From assembly GCA_907163375.1 (NCBI GenBank), contig CAJQUW010014737.1, forward strand, positions 62,001 through 126,000: a DNA stretch of 64,000 bases, given 5' to 3'. Below are positions 18,705 to 30,333 of the stretch, piece after piece. Each line of letters begins with the position of its first letter. Within the stretch, counting starts at the first letter, position 1. The position numbers were made by a program, and so were the translations under genes. This stretch comes from Prostheceraeus crozeri (Eukaryota; Platyhelminthes; Polycladida; Euryleptidae). The notes below the pieces were generated by a model. That model saw nothing but the letters and a program-made list of their open reading frames with translations, searched no databases and was not told where the DNA came from.

Positions 18705-19515
18705 TTAGCAACTCAGCATTTATTAAATCCCTACTGCGTATACAGTTTCGATTTTATTAAATGAACTTGAGGTGAATACAGTTGGAATTGTTTCCAAATA
18801 TGAGATGTGCACATTTATGCAGTTTTGAAGAAATTACAGCGGAATTGACTGATCATGATAGTATGATGCAGAAGGATATGATATTATTTTACAGATAGTC
18901 CGTGTCATGACGGCCTTGGAGAGGCAATGTTTGTTAAATTAGCAACTCGATGGGCTGATATTGCTTTCATGCTGAACCTCAAGAGAATCTTCCTAAGCGT
19001 GATCATATCATAGGCAACCTGCTACTGAGAAAAATAACATAATCAAAGACAATGATTGTAATTAACTTAGGAAGAAGTAAATGGGTCCACATCACTATTC
19101 AAATTCAAGAAATAAAACATAAATTTAGTGAATCATAAAATCTTGCCGATGAAAATTGAATTAAAGACATGAAATTTCAGCCACGAAAAGCACAATATGA
19201 TCTCGACTTTTTCATGAAGACTTCTATTATGATGCCGTTCATTAGATTTCCTTGATCATCAGCATAATTTCCGTTTAGTTATTATGCTTGTTAGCAAATA
19301 TTCATTCCTTTTGATATCCAACTTGTTTCATACTACTTATAAAGGGGCGTCATATCGGTAGTAGATAAATTGGCATGGCAAAATTTTAGCTTTTAAAAAC
19401 TGCTCAAATATATTTTAGACCGCTGGAACGCACAAAGCTGAATCTTTTCATATAAAAATTTTCACTGTATGCAGGTACTTTTTTAGTCGACACTCTACCT
19501 ACATATACTTACTCT
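18705..19515 (+). repeat. Repeat R, unit 2 counterpart of copy 1
   Basis: Same anchors as 6395-7200, including the unoccupied Polinton-type site AATCATAAAATCTTGCCGAT near 19133-19152. Confidence 0.75.
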
Positions 19516-20004
19516 ATGACTGTTTGCCACTTCTTTTCAGACTTCCCATGTTAGGCGCCTGCTTGGAAGAGCCCAAATATTGTAAGAACCCTCATCCTGT
19601 AGCTGGAGTTGAAAGATTACAGAGCTCCGGCCAATACTTTTCTGCTTTATTTGCAATGACAGCTACAGTTCTCTTGCGGACGATATTTCTTTAAAGAAGC
19701 TACTCATTGTCCATCATTCAAAGGTAAGTCATCAAGATTGACAGCTTTAGTTTTTTACTTAGAGGTGTTCACCTCTTTGGGCGGTGCACTTATTCCATCG
19801 AAGCACTGTTAGCCGCAGGAAATAAAGCTCAATTCCATTCTAGACCAGACGTCAAGAGACTTTTCTGAATGTAGGCTATATCTCCTCCATTTTAGTGTAG
19901 GCCGTTCTTGTCATCGTTGTCCCCTGTCGCATCTCCAAACTTCAATAGTTGCTACAAAGGTAGGCATGTAGCCTACCATAGAGTCCATGCTCAAATAATG
20001 CCGG

Positions 20005-20510
20005 GACTTTTAGAATAGCACCTCTGTATCCCGTGCATGTCGTAGGAGGCGACTAAAAGAGACATGCCAACTTGGTGCTCAGTCATCCTTGTTGCCGTGT
20101 CTGTGTAACTAAATTGTGGTGATGTTGCAGGCAGTTTTGATAGCGTCTCCTTGGCTATTGAAATGTCGCAACGAAGCTGTCCGGCAACGAGGCAGCAGAA
20201 CCGGCTACTTCCGGGTCGTCCCTGACCCCGACCTTGTTGCCGTGGAGGTAAAGGCGCCCAAGTGTGCTGTGATGGGAATGCCGGTGCTCCGGGAGGATGG
20301 CATCCAAAGGCCGATCATGGAGGCGTTATGCTTTTTAGGGGACTACCACCCGGGTTACCGGAGGAGGATTACATCTTAGCTTTCGCGCTGGAGCAACCAC
20401 CCTCCGGTCTGAGCGGCCAGCCCCGCCTCTGGCGTCCCTTGATCTGCTGCCGTCCCACCGCGAACACAACAACACAACAGCAACAACAATGTACATAATG
20501 CATTTTCAGA
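20005..20510 (+). other. GC-rich island, unit 2 copy
   Basis: Counterpart of 7700-8190 with the same two overlapping frames (20116-20379 and 20262-20498). A small insertion (TTTGATAGCG-like, near 20136) does not close the first frame. Function unknown. Confidence 0.4.
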
Positions 20511-20617
20511 CTAAAAGAGACGCAATTAAAGGCAATTTTTCCTGATTTGCCTTTTCCGAGACGGAGATTGAACAAAAAATGCATGTTGAAGACTGTTTCA
20601 ATCACTTGATGTCAGCG

Positions 20618-20700
20618 ATTCGGAGTCGGAGTTCCGGAGTCTTATCATTTTTGCCGGAGTCGGAGTCCTATCAAATGATAGGACTCCGGACTCCGACCTA
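20618..20700. repeat. GGAGTC-repeat hAT-like ends
   Basis: Longer version of the 8296-8341 palindrome, with three GGAGTC groups and a CTCCGGACTCC inverse. A further CGGAGTCGGAGTCCC occurs near 21308. These look like BED-hAT termini. Confidence 0.5.
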
Positions 20701-20744
20701 TAACTAGACCCAAAATATAATAAAAACAAATTAATTATCCCAGT

Positions 20745-22550
20745 GCATAGCTGTCATTGTCTTGATGTCACCTTTCTCCGTAAAACAAAGTTACAGAGAC
20801 AGCAGTGCATGCAAAGCTTGCAATAGTTGAGGGAATGAACCGTGATAGTAAAAAAAGGATTGCCTTTTCACTCGATGATTTAGTAGAGAAGACAAGCCTT
20901 CCTAGCCTCGATCACACCTACGCACCAAAGGTCACATCAGAGACAAAAATGAAATACTAGTTTGTTTGAGAACATTACCTTTTACCCAACCGTTAATCTT
21001 GTGTCATGGCTCCTCTAAAGCGCATATTAAAACCGAAAGTGTGCTCTTATTTTTTGGAGAAGGATGGGGATTCTCCTGCCTGGTAGAGACTGAATAAAAA
21101 CCGTGTGAAGCAAACATCAACAAGATGGGAGGAGCCGAATCACATACAGCCAACCTAAAGCGACATTTGATAAACTTTCATCGAAAATGATTGATGATTG
21201 ATAAAGCAGTGATCACTAAAAATAGGCTTGGTTCAGGTAAGCCTATAATAATCTATAATGTAGGTTGCCAGTTTTTTTAAAAAACTAGGCTTTACTTACT
21301 TGCCACCCGGAGTCGGAGTCCCATCAAAAGACGGAGTCCTGTTAACCTATTAAAAATTATAGGTTCAAGAGATTTTCCTGCTTTTGTCGGTGTTGACAAA
21401 AGTACTTGTAGTAAGATGATGTCTTCTATTGGAACATCTGCGTCACATCCCTTGCGTGTAATGTTTCTGCCACATCACAGCCGCATCAGCCGATCTAGTA
21501 GTATACTCCGACCACCTTTCGCAAAATTCACATTCCTTGGCTCCTCTTTCATCAAATATTGTAAGTGATGCCTCTAAGCTTTTATTACACACCTTACTTC
21601 GTTCATTGTAATGTCAGTGATTCTAGTCAGTTGTAATGCCTTCACCGATTATCATGATTGTGAAGCAGTAAAGACATTATTATGCGCGCGTTTGGTGTTA
21701 TCGTCAGAACCTTTCGTATTTAGCATAACATCATAGTTTACGAGGAAATTCAAAGATCTTCGTGTTCGTACTCTGATTCAAGTATAGAATCTAACTGTGA
21801 TGTCATTTTCAAGTAGAACTTAGCCTTGATGTGATTGTCAAGTGCAATTTAGAACTAGTGTAATTTATAAGAATTTAAGCATTTTGGCAAATTTGAAATT
21901 CCGTGAAGCTATTTCTTGTTGACTATAACTGACTCGATCAGGATATGAAATGTTCAAATCTCATCAAAAATATAAGTAGTCATCTATGTTCAGTTTTACG
22001 GAGCAGTGTTGCAGTAGCAGAGGCGTAAAATTGTGCTGATTATGGCTGCTTGGATGCGCCATGAAGCACATGTCGAGTTAAAGATCGTTGCTTTAGTGGA
22101 CGATTGAGAACAGCCTTGAAAGTGTGAGTAAGCAATTCTGCATTCTTTAAGTCACTTATCTGGTACTTTCTATATTGCTCTCATTTGATTATTTTTTTGG
22201 TATCAATCATAGAGTAAATATCAGGTAGACTAGCAACTCAGTACTAATTATATAAATGCGCAATGTAAATACAGGTTCGATTTTACTAAATGAACTCGAG
22301 TTGAACACAATTGGGTATTGATTGATACCAAATGTGAGATATGCAAACGTTTGCAGTTTTGAAGAAATTACTGCGGCATTGACTGATCATGATAGCACTC
22401 TTTTCAAGTCCTCCGTCTCATGACAGCTGTGCAGAGGCAATTCAATAGCAATTCAATACCTAGCGTTATTAATAGGAGTATATTCTTAAGCTTGATCATA
22501 TTACAAGCAACCTGCCACTGGTAGAGCAAATGAACATAATCAAAGACAAT
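20745..22550. other. Segment present only in unit 2
   Basis: Unit 1 passes from TATCCCATTGCATAG straight to CAATGATGATAATTAACC (8375-8400). In unit 2 about 1.8 kb lies between the same two strings. Its ends do not coincide with the hAT-like TIRs, so deletion from unit 1 is more likely than insertion into unit 2. It contains a BED-finger remnant (21016-21190) and the left part of a repeat R copy (from about 22215). Confidence 0.75.
21016..21190 (+). pseudogene. BED-finger remnant of another hAT element
   Basis: Readings on the plus strand give MAPLKRILKPKVCSYFLEKD and, in a shifted frame, SHTANLKRHLINFHRK. They match the BED finger pattern: aromatic SYF near the start and SNL-LxxHL-xxxH at the end. 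The copy is frameshifted and stops soon after. It is not related in sequence to the CGGBP1-like hAT at 22834. Confidence 0.6.
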
Positions 22551-22825
22551 GATGATAATTAACCTTAAAAGACGCAAATGGATCCATATCACCATTCAGA
22601 TTCAAGAAATGAAACATAAATTGCATGAATTAAAAACTTGAAATTTCAGCCAGTAAAGCACAATCTCGACTTTTTCATATAGACTTGCATTGTAATGCGG
22701 TTCATGAAATTCCCTTGATAATCAGACTAGTTGCCGCTTAATTAAGATGCTAGTTAGCAGACATTCATTCTTTTTGATATCCAACATATTTCATACAATT
22801 TATATATTTGGTGCACGTCAATAAG
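22215..22825 (+). repeat. Repeat R, unit 2 counterpart of copy 2, left part
   Basis: AGCAACTCAGTACTAATTAT, TTTGCAGTTTTGAAGAAATT and TTTTTGATATCCAACATATT. Longer than in unit 1 because of the segment missing there. Interrupted by the hAT at 22826. Confidence 0.7.
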
Positions 22826-22833
22826 CACAGGAG

Positions 22834-25571
22834 CAGAGGCAAGCAAATTCCGCTGCTCTATAACTCAAATTCCGCGGCCGATATATTCAAATTCCGCTTT
22901 CACAATTTACTATCACAGAGCACTGAAATACGCTTTCTGGAAATACCCATTTTTGTTTGACTTATTGATGCGTATCTATACATGGACGTTATGACAATTT
23001 TTGGCCTATAGGCTACCCAATGAGAATGCCTGCGACCATAATATGTTATCATTATAAATTGTAAATAGGCTCTATTATCTTTATCTTTTAAGGCATTTTT
23101 ATTAACAAATATGGTGCGCTGCCATATGTATTTACCGTTATTTACTTAATGTATTTACTGTTTAGTTAGCGAATTATATCTAGCGTTTCATGTACCTGTA
23201 CATGCATATAATTATGTATTGAATAGCCTGCACAGCATAAATAAAATCATAGAACTTTTAAAAATAAAAAAAAGATTATCCATTTTAAAGCCATTGTGAG
23301 TAGAAACGATAAACACAAATACGTCACATAGTAAGACTTCGTGTAAAAATATCGAAGAGATTTAGATTGTTAACTCAAGGATTGTAATATACATTCAATA
23401 AGTTCTTTGTATTTTCTTCCGTAAGGGTTCTGCGTCTGTCTGAGAATATGTGATGGTAAATGCTGAAGCTTCGTTCGACTTCCGCACTACTTAGGGGAGT
23501 GTCAAGTTTTGCTTTGTCAGACTAAATAAGGAAGGCATCTCCTGTTTGTGATCAGCCCACCACTGCAGGGGATCCTCTCCGGTGTAGCTTCGACACAAAG
23601 TCAAATACGATGACCACTCGTCGAGGACGGTATTGTTTGGGGCCTTCAAACCATAAACACTTTCAAAGTTCTTAATGTCTTTTTCTCCAACAGTATTGAA
23701 GCACGTCATTTTCCTTGTATTAAATACGCGAACAGCTTCAATAAAATCCATCGCAGTATAACGTCTCAAATGCTCTGTCAATTTCGATAGCGCCGTATCG
23801 TATGCCATATGGAAAGACTTGTGCCAGGATGATTTCTCCTTTTGCGACTTGCTGTTCATAAGCAGATCGGTTTGGGTGCCGAAGTTGAATGAGGATTTTC
23901 CATTTTCCAGAAAAGCTTCTAAGCTTTTCAAAGAATCATACACGAGATGCGCAATTGGAATATCCTTTCGCTCAAATAACTCGATCACTTGAACCATTCT
24001 GCCCGCATTGTCGCTGATAAAAGATAGTTCTATCTCAAGTTGCGAAATGGAAGATTTGTCTTGAAAGATGTCACACAGTTCATCAATGTAGGAAGTTCCA
24101 CACGTTTCACGTTCCTCGGAAACAAAATCATGGATAAACTTAAGGAATTCAAGGTAATAGATCACAGCTGAATACCATGTGTCCATCTTGTGAACCCAGG
24201 TCTCGGAGGCTGACGTGGAGATTGAATACCATGTCTCTTCAGGAACTCGATCCAACGACGTCGGCGAGAAGCTGTTGTCTTTTCCTTAAATAGGCGGCGC
24301 ATAAGATGCAGAAATTTGTTTGTCAGTTCACAAAAGATTTGCCAAGTTCCAGCGCAGAGATTTACAAAGTGAGCAGCGCAAGGTACCCAAAGCATATCAG
24401 GATACATCTTGCTCAAAATATCAGTATAGGATTTGTGGCAGTATTCAGCATTGTCAGCAATATATAGTTTTACACATTTCTCAATACCGAACCGTGCCAT
24501 TGCTGATGAAACGATGCGAGCGAGTTCAGCATGATTGAGAGAAGTATCTAGAAAATCAGACTGCAGCAGTAAAGTCTGACCTGCAAACGAGAGCATGATG
24601 TTGAGAAGCGAGCGGTAAGCAGCGTCGGTCGATTCGTCTGGATTGATAGCCATCACTACATTACGACGGACACCATCAGCAATAAGTTCGATGACGAGAG
24701 CCTGTCTCTTTTCAGAAATCTTCGGGACAAACTTTTGCCGCAAATAAGAAGCGTGAGATAATGAACCACCATTACGACAGTACTTTTGAAGAAAAGGTTT
24801 CATTTTTTCAGTCTTTTCCAATGGTGTATTGGCTTGTAACATCATTTCGACGAAGTCCTCTTTGAATTGATCTTTTTCTTGCGAAGCGGAGTAACTCGAC
24901 GACAAAGTCATTTGTCTCTTCGACGACGGACTTGCCTCTGATTCATTTGTCGGTTTCTTTCCCGTTGGATGTCGTGACGATTGAATATGTCCCTTTATAG
25001 TATCTAGCTTCAAAGACAAGACGATACTGCAATGCTTACAAAATAAACGATCACCGACGTATAAGTCATTTGGGTATTCAGTCACTCTCATTCGACCATT
25101 TACAATCTCCCTCTTACGCATGATCAGATGAGATTGATCTGAAACCAGTCTGAAGCTATCCTACCAAGGATGCTACTACATGCGCAAGGTAATTCACGTG
25201 ATGACTTGACTATTCCAATCACATGATAACATCAATTCTCAATGCTATCTCCCGTACTCGCAGCGGCTGCAGGATTCCTTGGCGTTACCTACACACTCAC
25301 ACACGCATGCGTCATAAGCTACGACACTATCCCGCGCGCCTTTCCTCCTTTCCCTTAAAATAATAACGGATGGAAAAAGCCAATAAGCAACTAGCAAGCT
25401 TGAGATCGAAAATAGTGCGCACAGCGAGAAATGAACCTGCAAGTTTACTTACAGATAGCTTTTCAGAGTAGTAAAAAGCAGAATTATGCTACATAATCGT
25501 GATTCCGCATTTACCGCTAAATAAAGAAGATTCCGCAGAATTCCGCCGCCAGCGGAATCTGCTTGCCTCTG
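22834..25571 (-). mobile_element. hAT DNA transposon, copy 2 (duplicate, frameshifted)
   Basis: Same element and same insertion site as 8670-11409, with TIRs CAGAGGCAAGC and flanks CACAGGAG (22826-22833) and CACAGGAA (25572-25579). It arose by segmental duplication. The element frame is whole but its transposase is not. Confidence 0.92.
23491..25121 (-). pseudogene. hAT transposase, frameshifted copy
   Basis: Two overlapping readings: 24162-25121 holds the zinc finger and first catalytic motifs, and 23491-24255 holds the C-terminal half. Compared with the open unit 1 copy, one C is missing near 24179 (ACCATGCTGTCC becomes ACCATGTGTCC), which splits the frame. A second indel near 23495 spoils the RSAEVER dimerisation motif. 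It is inactive as it stands, and the losses postdate the duplication or mark the other haplotype. Confidence 0.9.
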
Positions 25572-25579
25572 CACAGGAA

Positions 25580-26058
25580 TAATTTGCAAAAATTTAGCTT
25601 CTTAAAAGTGATCAAATATTTTTTTGACTGCAGGATCGCAATCTCCGCAAAAAGTGATTATTTTGATATAAAAATTTTCACTGTATACAGATACTTTTCT
25701 TGAGTCGACACTTACTCTTTGGGCCGAAACAAAACATTTCAATCCGACACCGCCATGTGAAAGATTTATTATACGGCACATATCATGCAGCGAAGATCAA
25801 GACAATTTTGTATTGAGCAACGATTGCACTAATCATTCCAATCATTCCATATTGAGAAAAGAACTTTGATATTGAGAAACTGCAGTAGAAATTTCTTAAA
25901 GTGAGCGTGATCATATCGCTCGCTACCTGCCGCACAGGAACAAAATATCATACATAATCAAAGACAACGATCATAACTAACTTTAAAAGATGTAAATGGG
26001 TCCACAATGTTATTCAGATTCAGATAAGAAATAAAACATAAATTTAGTGAATCATGAA
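25580..26058 (+). repeat. Repeat R parts flanking hAT 2 and leading to Polinton B
   Basis: 25580-25715 continues R after the hAT. 25850-26058 is the left part of the next R copy (CATAATCAAAGACAACGATC, ATAAAACATAAATTTAGTGA), which is split by Polinton B and resumes at 45010. Confidence 0.7.
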
Positions 26059-26064
26059 ATCATG
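26059..26064. repeat. Target-site duplication of Polinton B, left
   Basis: ATCATG directly before the terminal AGTAATGGG. The identical ATCATG follows the right terminus at 45004-45009. Six bp is the known Polinton target duplication length. Confidence 0.95.
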
Positions 26065-27099
26065 AGTAATGGGTAAAAGACCGGTCCAGGACACCTCTGG
26101 ACTCTTATAATAGAAAAAATAAAGGTACCCCAAAAATGCAAAAAAATGAATATATGACCGATTCAGGACAACTAAGAAAAAAAAATAAGATACCCCAAAA
26201 TGAATATATGACTGATTCAGGACACCTCCGGACTCTTAAAAAAGTAAAAAAATAAGGTACCCCAAAAATGTAAAAAAATATATGACCTCCGGAATCTTAT
26301 AAAAGTAAAAAATAAGATACCTCCAGAAATGCAAAAAAATATATGACCTCCGGACTCTTATGAAAGTAAAAAATAAGGTACCCCAAAAAATGTAAAAAAA
26401 TATATATGACCTCCGGACTTTTATAAAAGTAAAAAAATAAGATACCCCAAAATGAATATATGACTGATTCAGGACACCTCCGGAGTCTTATAAAAGTAAA
26501 AAAAAGGATACCTCCAGAATGAGTATAGGAAATATTTCATACACTGAAAAAGAGTTTACAGAAATAAAAAATAAAATGATAAAATCAGAAAAACAGTTTT
26601 AAGCTCGTTGGGATTTTTTCATATACTGAAAAGAGGTTTATTCTAAAAAGGTCTCAAAATATCACGTGGCCGAAAATTTAGGCAGACGAAAATTTAAGTT
26701 GTCTTTTCACGTAGTCTCAATATACCAGAAGATTGTATTCAAAATATTTCTTTAAAAATGGAAACCTCAACGGGGACGAAAGTGGAAGAAACCTCGACGG
26801 CAACGGCGACGACGAAAATGGAAGGAACCGCAAGAATATATCCTTCGTTATCTCAATTAAAAACAAGTGAAATGGACATTGAAAAAATTAACATTGTAAA
26901 ACATAAAGATAGAGTACGTTATATGAAAAATAAGGAAACGCAATTATTATTAAGATTAGAGCATTATGATAAATTAAGAAAGAGATGGTCTAAAGTTAAG
27001 AATGTAACACAAGGAATTGGCATATTCTTAACAATAAGTTTAGGTGCTTTAACAATTGTTATATCTTCTGGTGCTCTTACAATTCCTGTTGTTGCTACT
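26065..27099. repeat. Left TIR of Polinton B
   Basis: About 1,035 bp, matching the reverse complement of 43960-45003. Terminal AGTAATGGGTAAAAGACCGG, then a 61-bp-period array at about 26090-26521, then an inner non-repeated part with ACGTGGCCGAAAATTTAGG, then the N-terminal half of the TIR gene. The match to the right TIR ends at GTTGCTACT. Confidence 0.93.
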
Positions 27100-27108
27100 T
27101 CTCTGTGA
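26758..27108 (+). pseudogene. Polinton B: left TIR copy of the two-helix membrane protein (partial)
   Basis: Identical in plan to 12658-13008. It is a partial copy because the TIR boundary falls inside the gene; the full gene lies at 43603-44241. Start METSTGTKVEETSTATATTK after TTTAAAAATG. Confidence 0.75.
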
Positions 27109-27232
27109 AACAATGAGATTTTAATTGTACGTTAGGCAAGTTGTTTTAATTCTTGCCAGTGCATCAGCACACCCGCATGACGTCAAGACATTTGCCAGCT
27201 GTACTGTTTCATTTCTCTCTCTTCTGTCATTG

Positions 27233-27388
27233 TATCGTGTGATCAGATTGTTGTGATATTATTTCAATCAACACTTATCATCTGCTTGCTCTCATCGTTC
27301 CACTATCTTCTATCGTGTGCTCAGATTGTTGTGATATTATTTCAATCAACACTTATCATCTGCTTGCTCTCATCGTTCCACTTTCTTT
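27233..27388 (+). repeat. 78-bp tandem repeat, Polinton B copy
   Basis: Two copies starting at 27233 and 27311, as in unit 1 (13133 and 13211). Confidence 0.85.
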
Positions 27389-27445
27389 AATTACGTTATT
27401 CTTTTATTTTGAACATAGTGATTTGTACTAATTTATCCGTCAATC

Positions 27446-28091
27446 ATGAGTCAAGTAGTCGTTGAACAACAAGCTAACATAGCAACGGTACTTCCAACGT
27501 TCTTCAAAAATATTGCGGAGTCGTTCATTCCATCGGAGAAACATTCTGAATACTTTTCATATATAGACCAGCAAGTGAAGAAAGCGCCTCTACTCTTCAA
27601 TCCTGACGTTATACGTTCTGCTCGAAAAGCATACAAAGAACAACAGAAAATCGCAGCCAAAGCAAAGAAGGAAGCAGCACAATTCCTTTCAGAATCGAAA
27701 CATTCACAAAACAGTTGAAAGAAAGTGTTGTTCAGCGTCATACATTCATCGATTCATTGGCATATTTTAAAGAACCGGTGGGGACATTTCAACGTCAGTG
27801 AATTCTTTGAAACAACACTTATATTACGAAAACCAAAGCCATCTTTTGAGTGTTACATGTAAAATTTTTATTGGAAAACACGCCAATCATTTATTATCTT
27901 TGTGTGAGAATAATAAAGGAGATTTCACATATCTGTTAAAACACAACAATATTAACTATTCACGAACTGAATTGAGCTTCACAATGAAATTGGCAAAACT
28001 GGCAGATAAATTTCAGACTCTTTGTAGAGTCTCGCTTCCTATACGACTGTTAAAAACTAATCTTTCAATCTTAGAGCAGTGTCTTTCATAA
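27446..28091 (+). pseudogene. Polinton B: unknown left-block gene region
   Basis: Counterpart of 13346-14016: MSQVVVEQQANIATVLPTFF, then further on KIFIGKHANHLLSLCENNK and LCRVSLPIRLLKTNLSILE. Rightward, between the TIR and the protease. Family not recognised; conserved as diverged protein sequence in Polinton C. Fossil, broken. Confidence 0.6.
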
Positions 28092-28494
28092 GATGAGTGT
28101 TTCTGGAATAATTGATTATTTAACCCTTCTGTTTTCAATCATTTTCATTATGTTGTTATATGACGTCATTTTTCTCTCATCCAATGAAACCTTCTCCACG
28201 CGTGGACAGAAATTTGTAATATTAAAGTTAGTAGACGATTGTTGTAAAGAAGTTAGATAGTAGTAGCTGTCTAACTTTTACTGTAGAACGAAAATGCGTA
28301 CTATACATATTCGTGCAATATTTGTAGACTTGCACAGATTCATTTTGTAAATATACATATACCCAAATTGAAATATCCATGTGTTGCTTTTTAATTTCAC
28401 ATTTACGGGAATATAATAGAAACAATACATTTTACTCCATTTAATAAAATGAGTTCTTATTTATTCCAATAAATAAATGAGTTCTTAAAAATAT

Positions 28495-28893
28495 ATGGCA
28501 AACAAACCACGACAAAAAGACCTAAAGAAAATCGCTAATCGATTAGGAATAAAGAATTTTCATGTCCTGATGAGAGTAGAATTACAATTGATCAAAAATA
28601 AGCCAACTGTAAATTTCGTGACAAGTCTCCACACGTCAGATCAAAAAGGAGTACATTGGTCAGCGGTACAAAGAAATAAAAACAGTTCTAATTATTATTT
28701 TGACTCATATGGATTGCCTCCCACAAATGAAGTCAAAGAATTACTTGGAAATGGAACATACAATACTTTTCAAATTCAAAAACCAGGAACAACTTATTGC
28801 GGTCAATTATGTTTATATGTTTTGTATAAATTACAAAAAGGAGTACCATTTCTTGATATTATGTTAGAATTGAATAATGATAATGATAATTAA
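28495..28893 (+). CDS. PRO: Polinton B: adenovirus-type cysteine protease
   Basis: 132 residues, open throughout. In this family the protease cleaves capsid precursors during particle maturation. The catalytic triad pattern of adenain/Ulp1-like proteases is in order: His in GVHWSAVQRN, Asp in YYFDSYGLPP, Gln in NTFQIQKPG and Cys in TYCGQLCLYVLY. It is shorter than adenovirus protease (about 200 residues), as is usual in Polintons. The start is the Met after an A-rich leader (TTAAAAATATATGGC). Its stop overlaps the integrase stop on the other strand (28890-28893), a tail-to-tail arrangement. Fossil in context, since most partner genes are broken. Confidence 0.9.
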   Translation: MANKPRQKDLKKIANRLGIKNFHVLMRVELQLIKNKPTVNFVTSLHTSDQKGVHWSAVQRNKNSSNYYFDSYGLPPTNEVKELLGNGTYNTFQIQKPGTTYCGQLCLYVLYKLQKGVPFLDIMLELNNDNDN

Positions 28894-29633
28894 AAATCAC
28901 TTCTTTGTAATTCGTTTTCATAAAATCTGCCAGTGATTTCCTGATCATCTAAATCTCTTATTTCATAAGTAATCGGATAAGTTTGATTTATTTTACAAAC
29001 TTCAAATATTTTTTTAGTCCAATAGCCAACAAAACCTTTTTCAAATTTATTCTTATACTTAAATATTCTAACTCTATCTCCAATCTTAAATTTCGGCTTA
29101 CCTTTCTGTAAATTCGGATTACTCTCATTCGAATAATTATTTTTGAATATTTTCTTTCGTATTAAATCAGGATCGTCAGAAGCATTCTTTGGAGTTTCTT
29201 CAATACCTGAATGAACTTTATTATTGTACTGATCTACAATTCCTGGTAATATTTTTAACCATTTCTGATTTCCTTGTTCAGTAAATTTCTTGAATATTTT
29301 ATTTTTTAACGTTTTATTGAACCTCTCTATTACTACAGCTTTGCCAGCATTTTCTGTGGAATAAACAGTTTCAAATAGTGGCTTAACATTTCTGTTATAA
29401 AACTCAGACCCTTTATCAACAAACAATTTCTTTGGCTTTCTATTAGTTTCTTTAAAGATTTCTTCAAACGTATATTTAACTGACAGACCAGTTTTATTTT
29501 TTAAAGGCTTGACCCAAGCGTATCGTGTATATAAATTTATAACGGTCAATGCGTATTTATAATCTTTTTCATTCAGCATATTGATTAGATCAGCACTCCA
29601 AATATCATCTTTATTAAATACTTTCGCTTTCAA
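28890..29633 (-). CDS. INT: Polinton B: retrovirus-type integrase
   Basis: 247-residue open reading covering the rve catalytic core and C-terminal domain; the N-terminal zinc-binding part is not seen in this frame. The D,D,E motif is in order: WSADLINML, then KLFVDKGSEFYNR, then AVVIERFNKTLKNK. Next come VHSGIEETPKNA and a basic SH3/chromo-like C-terminus (KFKIGDRVRIFKYKNKFEKG). It inserts the linear element into the host genome, producing the 6-bp duplication seen at the ends. Leftward, first of the virion/integration block. Confidence 0.9.
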   Translation of the reverse strand: MKAKVFNKDDIWSADLINMLNEKDYKYALTVINLYTRYAWVKPLKNKTGLSVKYTFEEIFKETNRKPKKLFVDKGSEFYNRNVKPLFETVYSTENAGKAVVIERFNKTLKNKIFKKFTEQGNQKWLKILPGIVDQYNNKVHSGIEETPKNASDDPDLIRKKIFKNNYSNESNPNLQKGKPKFKIGDRVRIFKYKNKFEKGFVGYWTKKIFEVCKINQTYPITYEIRDLDDQEITGRFYENELQRSDF

Positions 29634-29804
29634 TAGATATTTCGGCTTTCTGAAGTCCTTGTGAATTCCTTGTAGAAATTTTTAATTTAATTAAATTTTC
29701 GGAATTTGTAGAATACATTTTTAAAGATAAAATAAAATAAATGTTTTACCTAATCGAACCTTGTTCAGAGGCTTTAGCCGATCGGGCCAAAGGTCCTAAG
29801 GTTA

Positions 29805-30293
29805 TTACCGAGTCATACTAGGACTTAAATATATTCCAGAACCATCTTTAGTTTCTTTAATTTCTATTAAATCATCAACATTATGTAGAATGTTTTTAAG
29901 AACTCGTTTTCCTTCATCAACTAAATTTAATTTACTAATAAAATTATCTACTATTCCTTGCCCTCTAGCAACTTTCTCTAACTCTCTATTATGACGTTTT
30001 TGTTCTTCTAATGCTGCCTTCTCTGATTTATTTTTATTTACTGCTTGGACAATGCCAGCTGTCCCACCTGCAACACTTCCTGCAGCTCCCATACCTCCTA
30101 TTATTAGTGGAATTAATGGGAGAATTCCACCTTTCTTTTCTTCTTGTAATTTAATATCTCTATCATTGGTTTACTCATGTAATATTTCTTTTTGTTAATC
30201 GTAATAGTTTTAGGTGTATTTTTGTCAACAATGTTACGTAATTTTAATTCAACAGTTTTATTATTATTATTATTACTTTTCGGTTGCGACATT
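29805..30293 (-). pseudogene. Polinton B: small glycine-rich, membrane-active virion protein
   Basis: The start reads MSQPKSNNNNNKTVELKLRN after a TTATTAAAAATG context. Further on a hydrophobic glycine-rich segment (GGILPLIPLIIGG and AAGSVAGGTAGIVQAV) is followed by a charged helix. Such GGxLPLxxPLI segments are typical of small virion proteins of adintovirus-like Polintons, compared by others to adenovirus pX/pVI. The role is inferred from position between integrase and capsid gene. Fossil, broken. Confidence 0.55.
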
Positions 30294-30333
30294 TTTAATA
30301 AAAAAATTTTAAGTTAGGAAAAATTTTAATTAA

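Noticed and set aside
26090-26521. TIR array as a CRISPR-like array
   Set aside because: No conserved direct repeat with unique spacers: the whole 61-bp unit repeats, in an animal transposon, without cas genes.
28890-29633. Integrase as evidence for a retrovirus or LTR element
   Set aside because: No LTRs, gag or reverse transcriptase. It stands between Polinton protease and capsid genes, where Polintons carry such an integrase.
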